5,570 nucleotides of DNA from Methanosarcinales archaeon (GCA_030606635.1 JAUWGA010000116.1:1-5570), one strand, 5' to 3'; shown: positions 1 through 5,519, counted from the first letter of the stretch. The notes: generated from the letters alone by a model not told the origin. Numbers and translations: made by a program.

Positions 1-723
1 ATCCCGCTATCGATGGTTGACTGGACTGGTCATGCTGTAATGGTTGTCTTTCTGATGGGATGTCCGATGAGGTGTCCATATTGCCATAATCACCAGCTTC
101 TAAATGCAGGACAGCTCAGTTCCGAACCAGCCAACATCGAAGAGATCGAATCAGAGATCAAGACGACTTCTCCCTTCATCAGTGCTGTTGTGTTCTCGGG
201 CGGCGAGTGTTTCCAGCAGTTCGATGCGCTCCTGCACCTTGCGGAATTCACGCATAAGCACGGTCTGCTCGTCGGAGTGCAAACGAACGGGTACTACACC
301 GACCGGATCAGGCAGATGATCGATGCGCATCTCGTCGATCAGATATTCATGGATGTGAAGGCGCCGCTTACGCGTGATGCGTATCTCAGGATCTCTGGTG
401 TCGATGCTGCTAACCGGGTCTCGGAATCGCTTGGGCTGTACGGCTTATGCAGGGAGAACGAGATCGGTTTTGAGATAAGAACGACGGTGTTCCCGGATTT
501 CATCGGATCGCCGGAAGAGATACAGTCGATTGCTGAATCCATACGGGAGATTGCAGGAGATGTGAGATACGTCATCCAGCAAGGTCTTCCGGAAAACGCA
601 TGGAAGCCTGTGTCTGATAAAGCGTACGACAGGGACGAGATGATCTCGCTTGCAAAGATCGCAAGCCAATTTTTATCGGACGTCAGGATCAGAACAAAGG
701 AATCTGGCGAGGAATGCGTATGA
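1..723 (+). CDS. Radical SAM activase, NrdG-like (anaerobic ribonucleoside-triphosphate reductase activating protein), 5' end cut by the window
   Basis: Radical-SAM protein that, in its family, cleaves S-adenosylmethionine with a 4Fe-4S cluster to install a glycyl radical on a partner enzyme, typically the anaerobic ribonucleotide reductase NrdD in the cytoplasm. The cluster motif CPMRCPYC (C-x3-C-x2-C) is at bases 61-84, followed by HN. The SAM-binding loop reads FSGGECFQQ, where relatives usually have GGEP. Family-like segments MDVKAPL and RTTVFPDF follow. The first ATG is at 13, but the frame is open from base 1 and reads IPLS just before it; family members typically have a conserved I-P-L-S-x-VDW-x-G stretch before the cluster, so the true start lies upstream and 241 codons, including the stop, are visible. 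The stop overlaps the next gene as ATGA, implying translational coupling. No NrdD gene is visible, so the partner is unknown; activation of another glycyl-radical enzyme or a different radical-SAM role remains possible. Confidence 0.85.
   Translation: MPLSMVDWTGHAVMVVFLMGCPMRCPYCHNHQLLNAGQLSSEPANIEEIESEIKTTSPFISAVVFSGGECFQQFDALLHLAEFTHKHGLLVGVQTNGYYTDRIRQMIDAHLVDQIFMDVKAPLTRDAYLRISGVDAANRVSESLGLYGLCRENEIGFEIRTTVFPDFIGSPEEIQSIAESIREIAGDVRYVIQQGLPENAWKPVSDKAYDRDEMISLAKIASQFLSDVRIRTKESGEECV
709..712 (+). promoter_or_regulatory. Ribosome binding site deciding the signal peptidase start
   Basis: GAGG ends 7 nt before the ATG at 720 but only 1 nt before the ATG at 714. The spacing favours 720, which also gives the common ATGA stop/start overlap with the upstream gene. 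Confidence 0.6.
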
Positions 724-1499
724 CGACCGTTGAAAGCATCATCAACGTTATAACATACTTCAGTTTCTATCTGTACTATGTCCACCGAGCATCGCTCATA
801 GCAGTATTCCTGCTGCTGCTGGGTTTCTATATTTTGTACAGAATATGCACAAAGGATCTCAGATCGATCCCATGCGCGGTCAGCACGATTCCCGGGAGGC
901 TGCTTGTATGGGATCGAAGGAGCAATGTCCGTGCAAGGATGCATCAGTACAGGGAACTTGCCCTGCGACCGCGAGTCTACAAGCTACTCGTTCCTCTCAT
1001 CGTTGCGGTGGTGATCGCTTATATCCTGCTTGCGCACTTGTTCTTTCCCGCGGTGGTCACATCAGGAAGTATGGCTCCGACACTCGAGAAATACGACGTC
1101 GTTCTTACTCAGAGACTGCATCTGACGCCTGAGGTTGGGGATATAATCGTCTTCGATGTCGAAGAATCCCAGCTCCCTGTGGTTCACAGGATCGTCTCGG
1201 CATCTAGTGGTGGAATCAAGACAAAAGGTGATGCAAGGACGTTTCAGGACGGTTGGGTTCTTAAGGAGGACCAGATTAATGGCGAACTGATCACTTACGA
1301 GGGGGAGCCGATCGTGATCAAGAACGTCGGCAGGTACATCCTGTTTGACCCGTCCGAAGAGGTCGTCATCACAAGCAAATACGGCTCCGAATTCTACCGC
1401 ACAGCCCAGATCATCAGTTACATCAAGAATATGGGGCTTGTGATCGCAATAATATGCATCTGCCTGTATCTCTACTTCGTGGTAACTGAGCGGCGCTAA
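720..1499 (+). CDS. Signal peptidase I, archaeal/ER (Ser-His-Asp) type, with an extended membrane N-terminus
   Basis: Membrane protease of the S26B family that removes signal peptides from exported proteins on the outer face of the cytoplasmic membrane. The 259-residue product has the nucleophile Ser117 in the SGSMAPT motif, His156 in VVHRIV (replacing the bacterial catalytic Lys), and Asp171 and Asp177 in the GD-x5-D region, so the active site looks complete. A membrane helix just before the catalytic domain (about 88-112) and a C-terminal one (about 238-255) fit the family. Unusually, about 85 residues precede the first of these, including another hydrophobic segment (about 24-42) and a basic stretch (about 59-85) rich in Arg. 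The ATG at 714 would add two residues, but the GAGG spacing favours 720. It is coupled to the upstream activase gene and overlaps the convergent regulator gene by 4 nt. Whether it is the main signal peptidase or a dedicated one for particular substrates cannot be told from the sequence. Confidence 0.9.
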   Translation: MTTVESIINVITYFSFYLYYVHRASLIAVFLLLLGFYILYRICTKDLRSIPCAVSTIPGRLLVWDRRSNVRARMHQYRELALRPRVYKLLVPLIVAVVIAYILLAHLFFPAVVTSGSMAPTLEKYDVVLTQRLHLTPEVGDIIVFDVEESQLPVVHRIVSASSGGIKTKGDARTFQDGWVLKEDQINGELITYEGEPIVIKNVGRYILFDPSEEVVITSKYGSEFYRTAQIISYIKNMGLVIAIICICLYLYFVVTERR

Positions 1500-2368
1500 T
1501 CAGGGTCCGGAAGTGTGACACCCTGCCCTGCTGGTAGCGGTGTCGATGCGTCCAGCAGGGACGCATTAACATCCGCGGACCTGTGCCAGTAATACTCAAA
1601 TAGCGCATTCCCCCATTCGATTGCAGCAGGGTCCTCGCTGACAAGATCGGTATTGTAATCGTACGTACCATCAGGTCTGAAAAAGCCGAGCGACAGGATC
1701 GCCTCGGTTACCGTGAATGCAACCCCCACATCCTCTTCGATCACCCTCAGACTGAAGTTTGACATATCACCGACATGCTGCAGCACTTCCGCATGTCTTT
1801 CGCGCATCAGTTCCAGCACGGGATAGGTTACTACAAGACGTACCGCTGCCTCATGCTCGATGAATATTTTGAATATATCTGGAAAATCCGGATGCAGGAA
1901 CGGTGAAACCCCATTTATAACCTTACAATCTTCAAGCAGTTTTATAAAATGCCTGTGTGTGGCAAGAAGATCTGCTGGCGTATCTTCTATGATGTGAGAT
2001 CTGGCGAGAGAACCGATATTCCTGAAAAACAAATCCGGAATCGTGCATGATCCATGATTCTTCCAGAATTTCTCCTGTGTTTTGAACATGTGGAGCGTTT
2101 CAATGAAATCGATCAACTTGGTGGAGATGAGTTTTCCAAACGGCGTCACGCAATAGTGCCTATCCTCTTGGTATATTAGATCCTTTGACTTTAACTCTGC
2201 GATCACTGGCAGGATGGTGGACGTCCGATAACCAAACTCACTCCGCAATCGATCCACAGTCATTTTTTCTTTGTTCAGACTGATTAATAGTTTGACACGC
2301 ACGCCCGACGTTGTGAAAAATTTTAATTCTTCTTTGACTCCATTGTACGAGTCGATTTCCGGAATCAT
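1496..2368 (-). CDS. Winged-helix transcriptional regulator with FilR1/DUF1724-type domain
   Basis: DNA-binding regulator of a family mostly known from methanogenic archaea and relatives, where FilR1 was described in connection with regulation of methanogenesis and filament formation. Residues about 18-85 form a winged helix-turn-helix, with recognition-helix region GYRTSTILPVIAELKSKDL and a wing ending VTPFGKL. Residues about 138-262 match the FilR1 middle/C-terminal domain: THRHF, SPFLHPDFPDIF, a receiver-like strand RLVVTYPVLE, and TEAILSLGFF followed by EWGNALFEYYWHR. The last 25 or so residues are a Pro/Gly/Ala-rich tail beyond the domain, encoded over two hairpins. At 290 residues it is slightly long for the family. 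The ATG at 2368 lacks a Shine-Dalgarno sequence at useful distance but has a TATA-like box centred near -25, suggesting a leaderless or very short-leader message. Ligand and targets are unknown; the upstream prenyltransferase gene and itself are the first candidates. Confidence 0.88.
   Translation of the reverse strand: MIPEIDSYNGVKEELKFFTTSGVRVKLLISLNKEKMTVDRLRSEFGYRTSTILPVIAELKSKDLIYQEDRHYCVTPFGKLISTKLIDFIETLHMFKTQEKFWKNHGSCTIPDLFFRNIGSLARSHIIEDTPADLLATHRHFIKLLEDCKVINGVSPFLHPDFPDIFKIFIEHEAAVRLVVTYPVLELMRERHAEVLQHVGDMSNFSLRVIEEDVGVAFTVTEAILSLGFFRPDGTYDYNTDLVSEDPAAIEWGNALFEYYWHRSADVNASLLDASTPLPAGQGVTLPDPD
1526..1566. repeat. Two overlapping inverted repeats (alternative hairpins) at the convergent gene junction
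   Basis: CCCTGCTGG at 1526-1534 is perfectly complementary to CCAGCAGGG at 1552-1560 (9 bp, 17-nt loop). ATGCGTCC at 1546-1553 pairs with GGACGCAT at 1559-1566 (8 bp, 5-nt loop). They share bases, so only one can form at a time. They lie 27-67 nt past the signal peptidase stop and inside the tail codons of the regulator. No T-run follows on either strand, so these are not classic terminators. Confidence 0.6.
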
Positions 2369-2387
2369 ACAACAAAAAGGTACACCG

Positions 2388-2397
2388 TATTTATTAA
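2388..2397 (-). promoter_or_regulatory. TATA-like promoter element for the regulator gene
   Basis: On the minus strand TTAATAAATA spans -29 to -20 relative to the A of the regulator's ATG at 2368. This is the position expected of an archaeal TATA box if transcription starts at or next to the start codon. The 50-bp gap to the prenyltransferase stop therefore seems to hold an independent promoter. No Shine-Dalgarno sequence is seen nearby, which fits a leaderless message. Confidence 0.45.
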
Positions 2398-2418
2398 GTG
2401 TTTCGACATGGGACTAAG

Positions 2419-3330
2419 TCAGATAAGCGCCAAATACGAGTCGATGCCAGAGTATATCCAGACCAAGACGCCCGTGATAATCCATTCCCCATCCACCAAT
2501 ACATCCCGTAAAACTCCGTTATGCTCGTTTTCACAACAGAAGTATATGATGTACAGATACCCATAAATCATACTTATAATCAAGATTACGTAATATCTAC
2601 TGAATGAATCTAAAAACAATGCCAGCCATACCAGAATCGATGATTGGAGGATCAATAAGAACTGTCTGGTTTTTTTTATCCCGATAACGACCGGAATCGT
2701 CTTTACATCGTTTAGTGCGTCGCCTACCACATCCCTGACATCGAACAGAACGGTATTGATAAACATTTTTATAAAGAAGAAAGGAAAAATGAACCCCAGT
2801 TTAGTAAAATTTCCAGATAGGTAAATCATAGGTAGAAACGCTGCGCAAACTGCCCAACTGGAAGCGACGATAAGACTCTTTACAAGGAAAATGTCTTTTA
2901 ATCTGGGAATTCCGAACGCTGAAAAGATGTTTTTGCTGTATGCGATCCCGGAAATTATTGGAAAAAGCAGGACGAGTGCTGCGAATGGGCTTTCAATCCA
3001 TCCGAGAACCAATGCCGCAATATATGAAACAACAGCAATAGCCAACAGAAATCGTTCATTACCCGCCACAAAGGTGGATCGCTCTGGCGCATTTATCGCA
3101 TCTTCTTCCTGATCTGTCAATCGGTTGAGACTGTACACGCTGTACACCGCAAGAAACATGGCGCATAACAGGATTGGTTTCAGTGCTACCCCAAAGAGGA
3201 GGGATGAAAGACATAACATCAGAACACCGTCGATCGATAAGAAGAGCGAACTCACCATCAAGAACGATATGATGTCACCGATTTTTGGAAGATGTACTCT
3301 TCTATTCTTGCTGATGATAATGGTCCCCAC
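2419..3330 (-). CDS. UbiA-family membrane prenyltransferase, substrate unknown
   Basis: Integral membrane enzyme of the family that transfers an isoprenoid chain from a prenyl diphosphate to an acceptor, using Mg2+ held by two Asp-rich motifs. Both are present: N69-x3-D73-x3-D77 (NRLTDQEED, followed by AINAPER) and D197-x2-D200-x3-D204 (DVRDVVGD, followed by VKTIPVVIG). Between them are the loop YSKNI and RLKDIFLVK, as in other members. About eight or nine hydrophobic segments fill the 303 residues, a normal family length. The start is GTG at 3330, supported by AGGTGAT in register just upstream; the first in-frame ATG would remove 24 residues. The gene is clearly AT-richer than its neighbours. 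Archaeal members make ether lipids (digeranylgeranylglyceryl phosphate synthase), quinone precursors, heme O or modified carotenoids. Nothing here separates these, and the PERSTF stretch differs from the RP-rich sequence of classical quinone enzymes. The downstream same-strand regulator may control it. Confidence 0.85.
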   Translation of the reverse strand: MGTIIISKNRRVHLPKIGDIISFLMVSSLFLSIDGVLMLCLSSLLFGVALKPILLCAMFLAVYSVYSLNRLTDQEEDAINAPERSTFVAGNERFLLAIAVVSYIAALVLGWIESPFAALVLLFPIISGIAYSKNIFSAFGIPRLKDIFLVKSLIVASSWAVCAAFLPMIYLSGNFTKLGFIFPFFFIKMFINTVLFDVRDVVGDALNDVKTIPVVIGIKKTRQFLLILQSSILVWLALFLDSFSRYYVILIISMIYGYLYIIYFCCENEHNGVLRDVLVDGEWIITGVLVWIYSGIDSYLALI

Positions 3331-3332
3331 AG

Positions 3333-3339
3333 ATCACCT
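3333..3339 (-). promoter_or_regulatory. Shine-Dalgarno for the prenyltransferase GTG start
   Basis: Minus strand AGGTGAT is followed by CT and then the GTG at 3330. Aligned to the 16S 3' end, its GG lies where GGAGG would end, 6 nt before the start codon, so the register is near ideal and supports the GTG start over downstream ATGs. Confidence 0.65.
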
Positions 3340-3344
3340 ACTCC

Positions 3345-3366
3345 ACAGTTGGTTGGCGTCAACTGT
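3345..3366. promoter_or_regulatory. Perfect 7-bp inverted repeat, candidate operator in the prenyltransferase promoter
   Basis: ACAGTTG (3345-3351) and CAACTGT (3360-3366) are exact inverted copies separated by 8 bp. The 22-bp dyad lies directly downstream of the TATA-like box at 3368-3378 and covers the predicted transcription start near 3347, just before the Shine-Dalgarno sequence. This is where an archaeal repressor would block polymerase. The regulator encoded downstream is the obvious but untested candidate to bind it. Confidence 0.5.
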
Positions 3367-3367
3367 A

Positions 3368-3378
3368 CTTATATTTTT
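3368..3378 (-). promoter_or_regulatory. TATA-like promoter element for the prenyltransferase gene
   Basis: Minus strand AAAAATATAAG lies in the 76-bp gap between the VLRF1 stop and the GTG at 3330. A start site about 26 nt downstream falls near 3347, leaving a leader of roughly 16 nt that includes the Shine-Dalgarno sequence. Confidence 0.5.
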
Positions 3379-3406
3379 CTTTAGTGTGTTATGTCACATT
3401 CATAGA

Positions 3407-4399
3407 TCACAACCTGTATAACCTGCCAGCCCAGGCCACCTTGAGAGCAACGTCCTCCGGATTCCCGTCCACATCCACCCTCTTCTCAATTATAGGCATC
3501 TTCGCGCCTGCAAGCATCTTCCTTGTGAGGGAAAGATCGCCACCAGCGATGATCATCTCGACCGGATCGTCCATCAGCTCCCTGAGTTTCTCCTGCACTT
3601 TCTTTATGTGATACAGAACATCCTGATCCCGGCCGCGCTCGAATCTCCGCTGGCTCCACCCGCCTTTGGTATGCTTTGCCTGAACTCCGGTACGCACGAT
3701 CTCGGCGTAGACCTCAGAACCCCCGCCGTCGCCACGGTCTCCGACTCTGCCACCACCACGGACGATTCCGATGACGGTGCGCCCCGCATGTGCATACAGA
3801 GCACAGACAGTCGAGTCATACGCAAGCATCCCCTCAAGTGGGGTTAAATCAAACGCGTCAGCAGTCACCCAGTCCGATCTCTCAATCACAAATGGGGGCA
3901 CGACCGCTACCGAAATGCAATGATCCTCGCCATAGAACAGCACTTTTCCATTGTACGATCTGATCTGATCGAAGAGATGTATGCAATCCGCATCGATCGT
4001 GTCCCCAAACTCGAAATCGGATGTTCTTGCGTTCGCGTTGAGGTAAATCGTGTGGAGGGTTCCGGACTTCGACCGCATCGAACCCAATCCGAGCACGATA
4101 TGCTCCAGACCGCTTCTGTTCAACGGGTACGTGCCGCTAAACGTTATATTTTTGGAGGATTCTTCCCTGAGTACTGTAAGTTCGTTTTCGAGCGTTGTTA
4201 TTCTCTGATGAGCGCGATTCAGTACTTCTTCGACTTCCTGTTTCCTTGAGATTGCGGTTTTTGTTTTCTCCTCCCTTTTATCCACTCTCGTCTTTAATTT
4301 CTGGTTCTCTGCACGCAGTTCCCGTGTTTGCTGCTCCAGTTCACTGATCCGGGCTTTATATTTTTTATTTCCGAATAAGTCGAAGGATTGCGTCATCAT
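3407..4399 (-). CDS. VLRF1/Vms1-like release factor homologue (peptidyl-tRNA hydrolase family) with N-terminal coiled coil
   Basis: Archaeal member of the Vms1-like release factor 1 family, related to the catalytic domain of eRF1. Eukaryotic Vms1/ANKZF1 frees nascent chains from peptidyl-tRNA on stalled large ribosomal subunits, so a ribosome-rescue role is inferred. The signature is KHTKGGWSQRRFERGR at residues about 242-257, containing the GxxQ motif (G247-W-S-Q250) that replaces the GGQ of eRF1. It is followed by a helix and AGGDLSLTRKML, then the C-terminal strand GNPEDVALKVAWAGRLY. Residues about 14-82 are charged heptad-like sequence predicted to form a coiled coil. A Gly/Arg-rich run (about 215-229, GGGRVGDRGDGGGSE) interrupts a strand pair. 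The product is 330 residues from the ATG at 4399; an ATG at 4423 would add eight. Neither start has a Shine-Dalgarno sequence, but a TATA-like box sits at -28 to -23 of 4399, favouring a leaderless start there. It lacks the zinc finger, ankyrin repeats and Cdc48-binding tail of eukaryotic Vms1. Confidence 0.85.
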   Translation of the reverse strand: MMTQSFDLFGNKKYKARISELEQQTRELRAENQKLKTRVDKREEKTKTAISRKQEVEEVLNRAHQRITTLENELTVLREESSKNITFSGTYPLNRSGLEHIVLGLGSMRSKSGTLHTIYLNANARTSDFEFGDTIDADCIHLFDQIRSYNGKVLFYGEDHCISVAVVPPFVIERSDWVTADAFDLTPLEGMLAYDSTVCALYAHAGRTVIGIVRGGGRVGDRGDGGGSEVYAEIVRTGVQAKHTKGGWSQRRFERGRDQDVLYHIKKVQEKLRELMDDPVEMIIAGGDLSLTRKMLAGAKMPIIEKRVDVDGNPEDVALKVAWAGRLYRL

Positions 4400-4421
4400 T
4401 GGCCTATTAATATTTGGTAGC

Positions 4422-4427
4422 ATATAA
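4422..4427 (-). promoter_or_regulatory. TATA-like element for the VLRF1 gene
   Basis: Minus strand TTATAT (in CGTTATATGC) is at -28 to -23 relative to the ATG at 4399. This fits a leaderless transcript and would place the promoter over the alternative ATG at 4423, arguing against that longer start. Confidence 0.35.
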
Positions 4428-4441
4428 CGTATATGTGGTGT

Positions 4442-4459
4442 GGTTTGGAAGCCAGAACC
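4442..4459. repeat. Imperfect inverted repeat in the VLRF1-PstS divergent intergenic region
   Basis: GGTTTGG (4442-4448) pairs with CCA-g-AACC (4452-4459) around an AAG centre, with one unpaired G. Nearby GCCA (4480-4483) and TGGC (4490-4493) form a second short dyad, and GCCAGA occurs twice (4451, 4480), 29 bp apart. These could be regulator sites serving either divergent gene, but they are short and may be chance. Confidence 0.3.
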
Positions 4460-4504
4460 CGGAATTCGGTGTATGGTGTGCCAGACGATTGGCTATGGGT
4501 ACTA

Positions 4505-4518
4505 AATAAAATCTATAT
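4505..4518 (+). promoter_or_regulatory. TATA-like promoter element for pstS
   Basis: The AT-rich stretch AATAAAATCTATATAG contains CTATATAG at 4511-4518. A start site about 25 nt downstream falls near 4538-4542, giving a leader of roughly 36-40 nt to the TTG at 4578, or a leaderless message if translation begins at the ATG at 4542. Confidence 0.5.
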
Positions 4519-4564
4519 AGTTATTGGGAAAAACGGCATATATGTTGGCTGCACACCTCATCGC

Positions 4565-4570
4565 GGTGAT
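4565..4570 (+). promoter_or_regulatory. Shine-Dalgarno supporting the pstS TTG start
   Basis: GGTGAT matches the anti-Shine-Dalgarno end of 16S rRNA and ends 7 nt before the TTG at 4578. Counted from the GG the spacing is 11 nt, somewhat long. The other candidate starts (TTG 4524, ATG 4542, ATG 4617) have no comparable site. Confidence 0.45.
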
Positions 4571-4577
4571 ATGCCAA

Positions 4578-5519
4578 TTGAGTAAACGACCAGCACTGGA
4601 AAGATTTTCGCCATACATGGTTGCTGCGACGCTCCTGATCGCAGTGATCACTGCATCACTGCTCGGATCGGGTTGCATCGGAGGTGGCGATGATGGCGCC
4701 CAACAATCGATGAAACTGCAGATCGCAGGATCGACGACGGTTCTCCCGATAGCAGAAGAGTGTGCCCGCGTATTCATGGAGGCGCGTCCGGGCGACAGGG
4801 TCTTTGTCTCTGGCGGCGGCTCCTCACACGGCGTGAAGGCTGTCGCAGACGGCACGATGGACATCGGCACCGCATCCCGTGATCTCACGGATTCTGAGAT
4901 GGAGGCGCACCCGGATCTCGCGGTGCACGCTATCGCAAGGGACGGGATTGCGATCGTGGTGCATCCGGAAAATCCGGTCGATGGTCTCACGATGGAGCAA
5001 TTGCAAGGCATCTATACAGGCGAGATCACGGACTGGAAGGATGTCGGTGGTGAAGATTCAGCGATTGCAGAAGTCTCAAGCGAGGGCATCATAAGCGACA
5101 TAGTCAAATTTTTCAACTTCGGTGAAGACTCCGGTATCATGGTGGTCTCCAGAGAGGAGGGGTCCGGGACAAGGGGTTACTTTGAAGATGCAGTCATGAA
5201 ATCCACCGGAAAAGAGATTACAGACCATGCGATCATTCAGGACTCAAATGGCAAGATACGGACGACTGTTGCCGGGGATAAGCACAGCATCGGTTTTCTC
5301 TCGCTCGGGTATGCCAGTTCTAATGTCAAGACCGTGGCGCTCGACGGTGTTTCACCCAGCACAGAGAACATTCGAAGCGGCGAGTACGCGATCTCACGGA
5401 CGCTTCTGATGATCACGAAAGGCGAGCCGGACGAGGACGCGCAGACGTTTCTTGATTTCGTGCTTTCGGAAGATGGACAGAAGATCGTTTTGGATGTACA
5501 CTACATACCTGTGGGGTAA
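4578..5519 (+). CDS. pstS: Phosphate ABC transporter substrate-binding lipoprotein PstS
   Basis: Extracytoplasmic protein that captures phosphate and delivers it to the PstCAB importer. The chosen TTG start gives a compact lipoprotein signal: basic n-region MSKRPALER, a hydrophobic core, and a lipobox-like GSGC with Cys33 as the anchor, followed by a Gly/Asp linker. Alternative starts at 4542 (ATG) or 4524 (TTG) would add 12 or 18 residues, including a second hydrophobic stretch. Binding elements are in family order: AGSTTV (50-55), SGGGSSHG (78-85), DIGTASR (95-101) and R192-EEGSGT-R199, matching the Thr, Ser, Asp and Arg/Ser/Gly/Thr ligands of Escherichia coli PstS. Between DWKDVGG and the EEGSGT loop are about 24 extra residues, which look like a duplication of the strand before the loop. 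At 313 residues it is of normal size. No pstC, pstA, pstB or phoU is in view; the 51 bases after the stop do not show the next gene. Confidence 0.92.
   Translation: MSKRPALERFSPYMVAATLLIAVITASLLGSGCIGGGDDGAQQSMKLQIAGSTTVLPIAEECARVFMEARPGDRVFVSGGGSSHGVKAVADGTMDIGTASRDLTDSEMEAHPDLAVHAIARDGIAIVVHPENPVDGLTMEQLQGIYTGEITDWKDVGGEDSAIAEVSSEGIISDIVKFFNFGEDSGIMVVSREEGSGTRGYFEDAVMKSTGKEITDHAIIQDSNGKIRTTVAGDKHSIGFLSLGYASSNVKTVALDGVSPSTENIRSGEYAISRTLLMITKGEPDEDAQTFLDFVLSEDGQKIVLDVHYIPVG
5049..5156 (+). repeat. Degenerate direct repeat inside pstS
   Basis: Codons 5049-5084 (GEDSAIAEVSSE) and 5121-5156 (GEDSGIMVVSRE) start 72 nt apart and share 8 of 12 residues and 24 of 36 bases by hand alignment. Only the second copy has the Arg and the following EGSGT of the phosphate loop; the first has Ser in place of that Arg. 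It looks like an in-frame partial duplication. Confidence 0.5.

Noticed and set aside
13..15. ATG at 13 as the activase start
   Set aside because: The frame is open upstream and the preceding IPLS matches the conserved family N-terminus, so this is an internal Met.
339..944. 201-codon minus-strand open frame
   Set aside because: It lies antisense across the activase and signal peptidase genes, has no recognisable domain, and those genes carry clear family motifs.
3608..4249. Plus-strand open frames (3608-3847 and 3920-4249) opposite the VLRF1 gene
   Set aside because: They are antisense to a well-supported gene, with no motif, no ribosome binding site and no promoter context.
4459..4469. 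CCGGAATTCGG as a palindromic operator
   Set aside because: Only the central GAATTC is symmetric; the flanks do not pair consistently.
4502..5011. 169-codon minus-strand open frame opposite pstS
   Set aside because: The Ser/Pro/Ala-rich composition is a shadow of the GC-rich pstS codons; pstS is unmistakable on the other strand.
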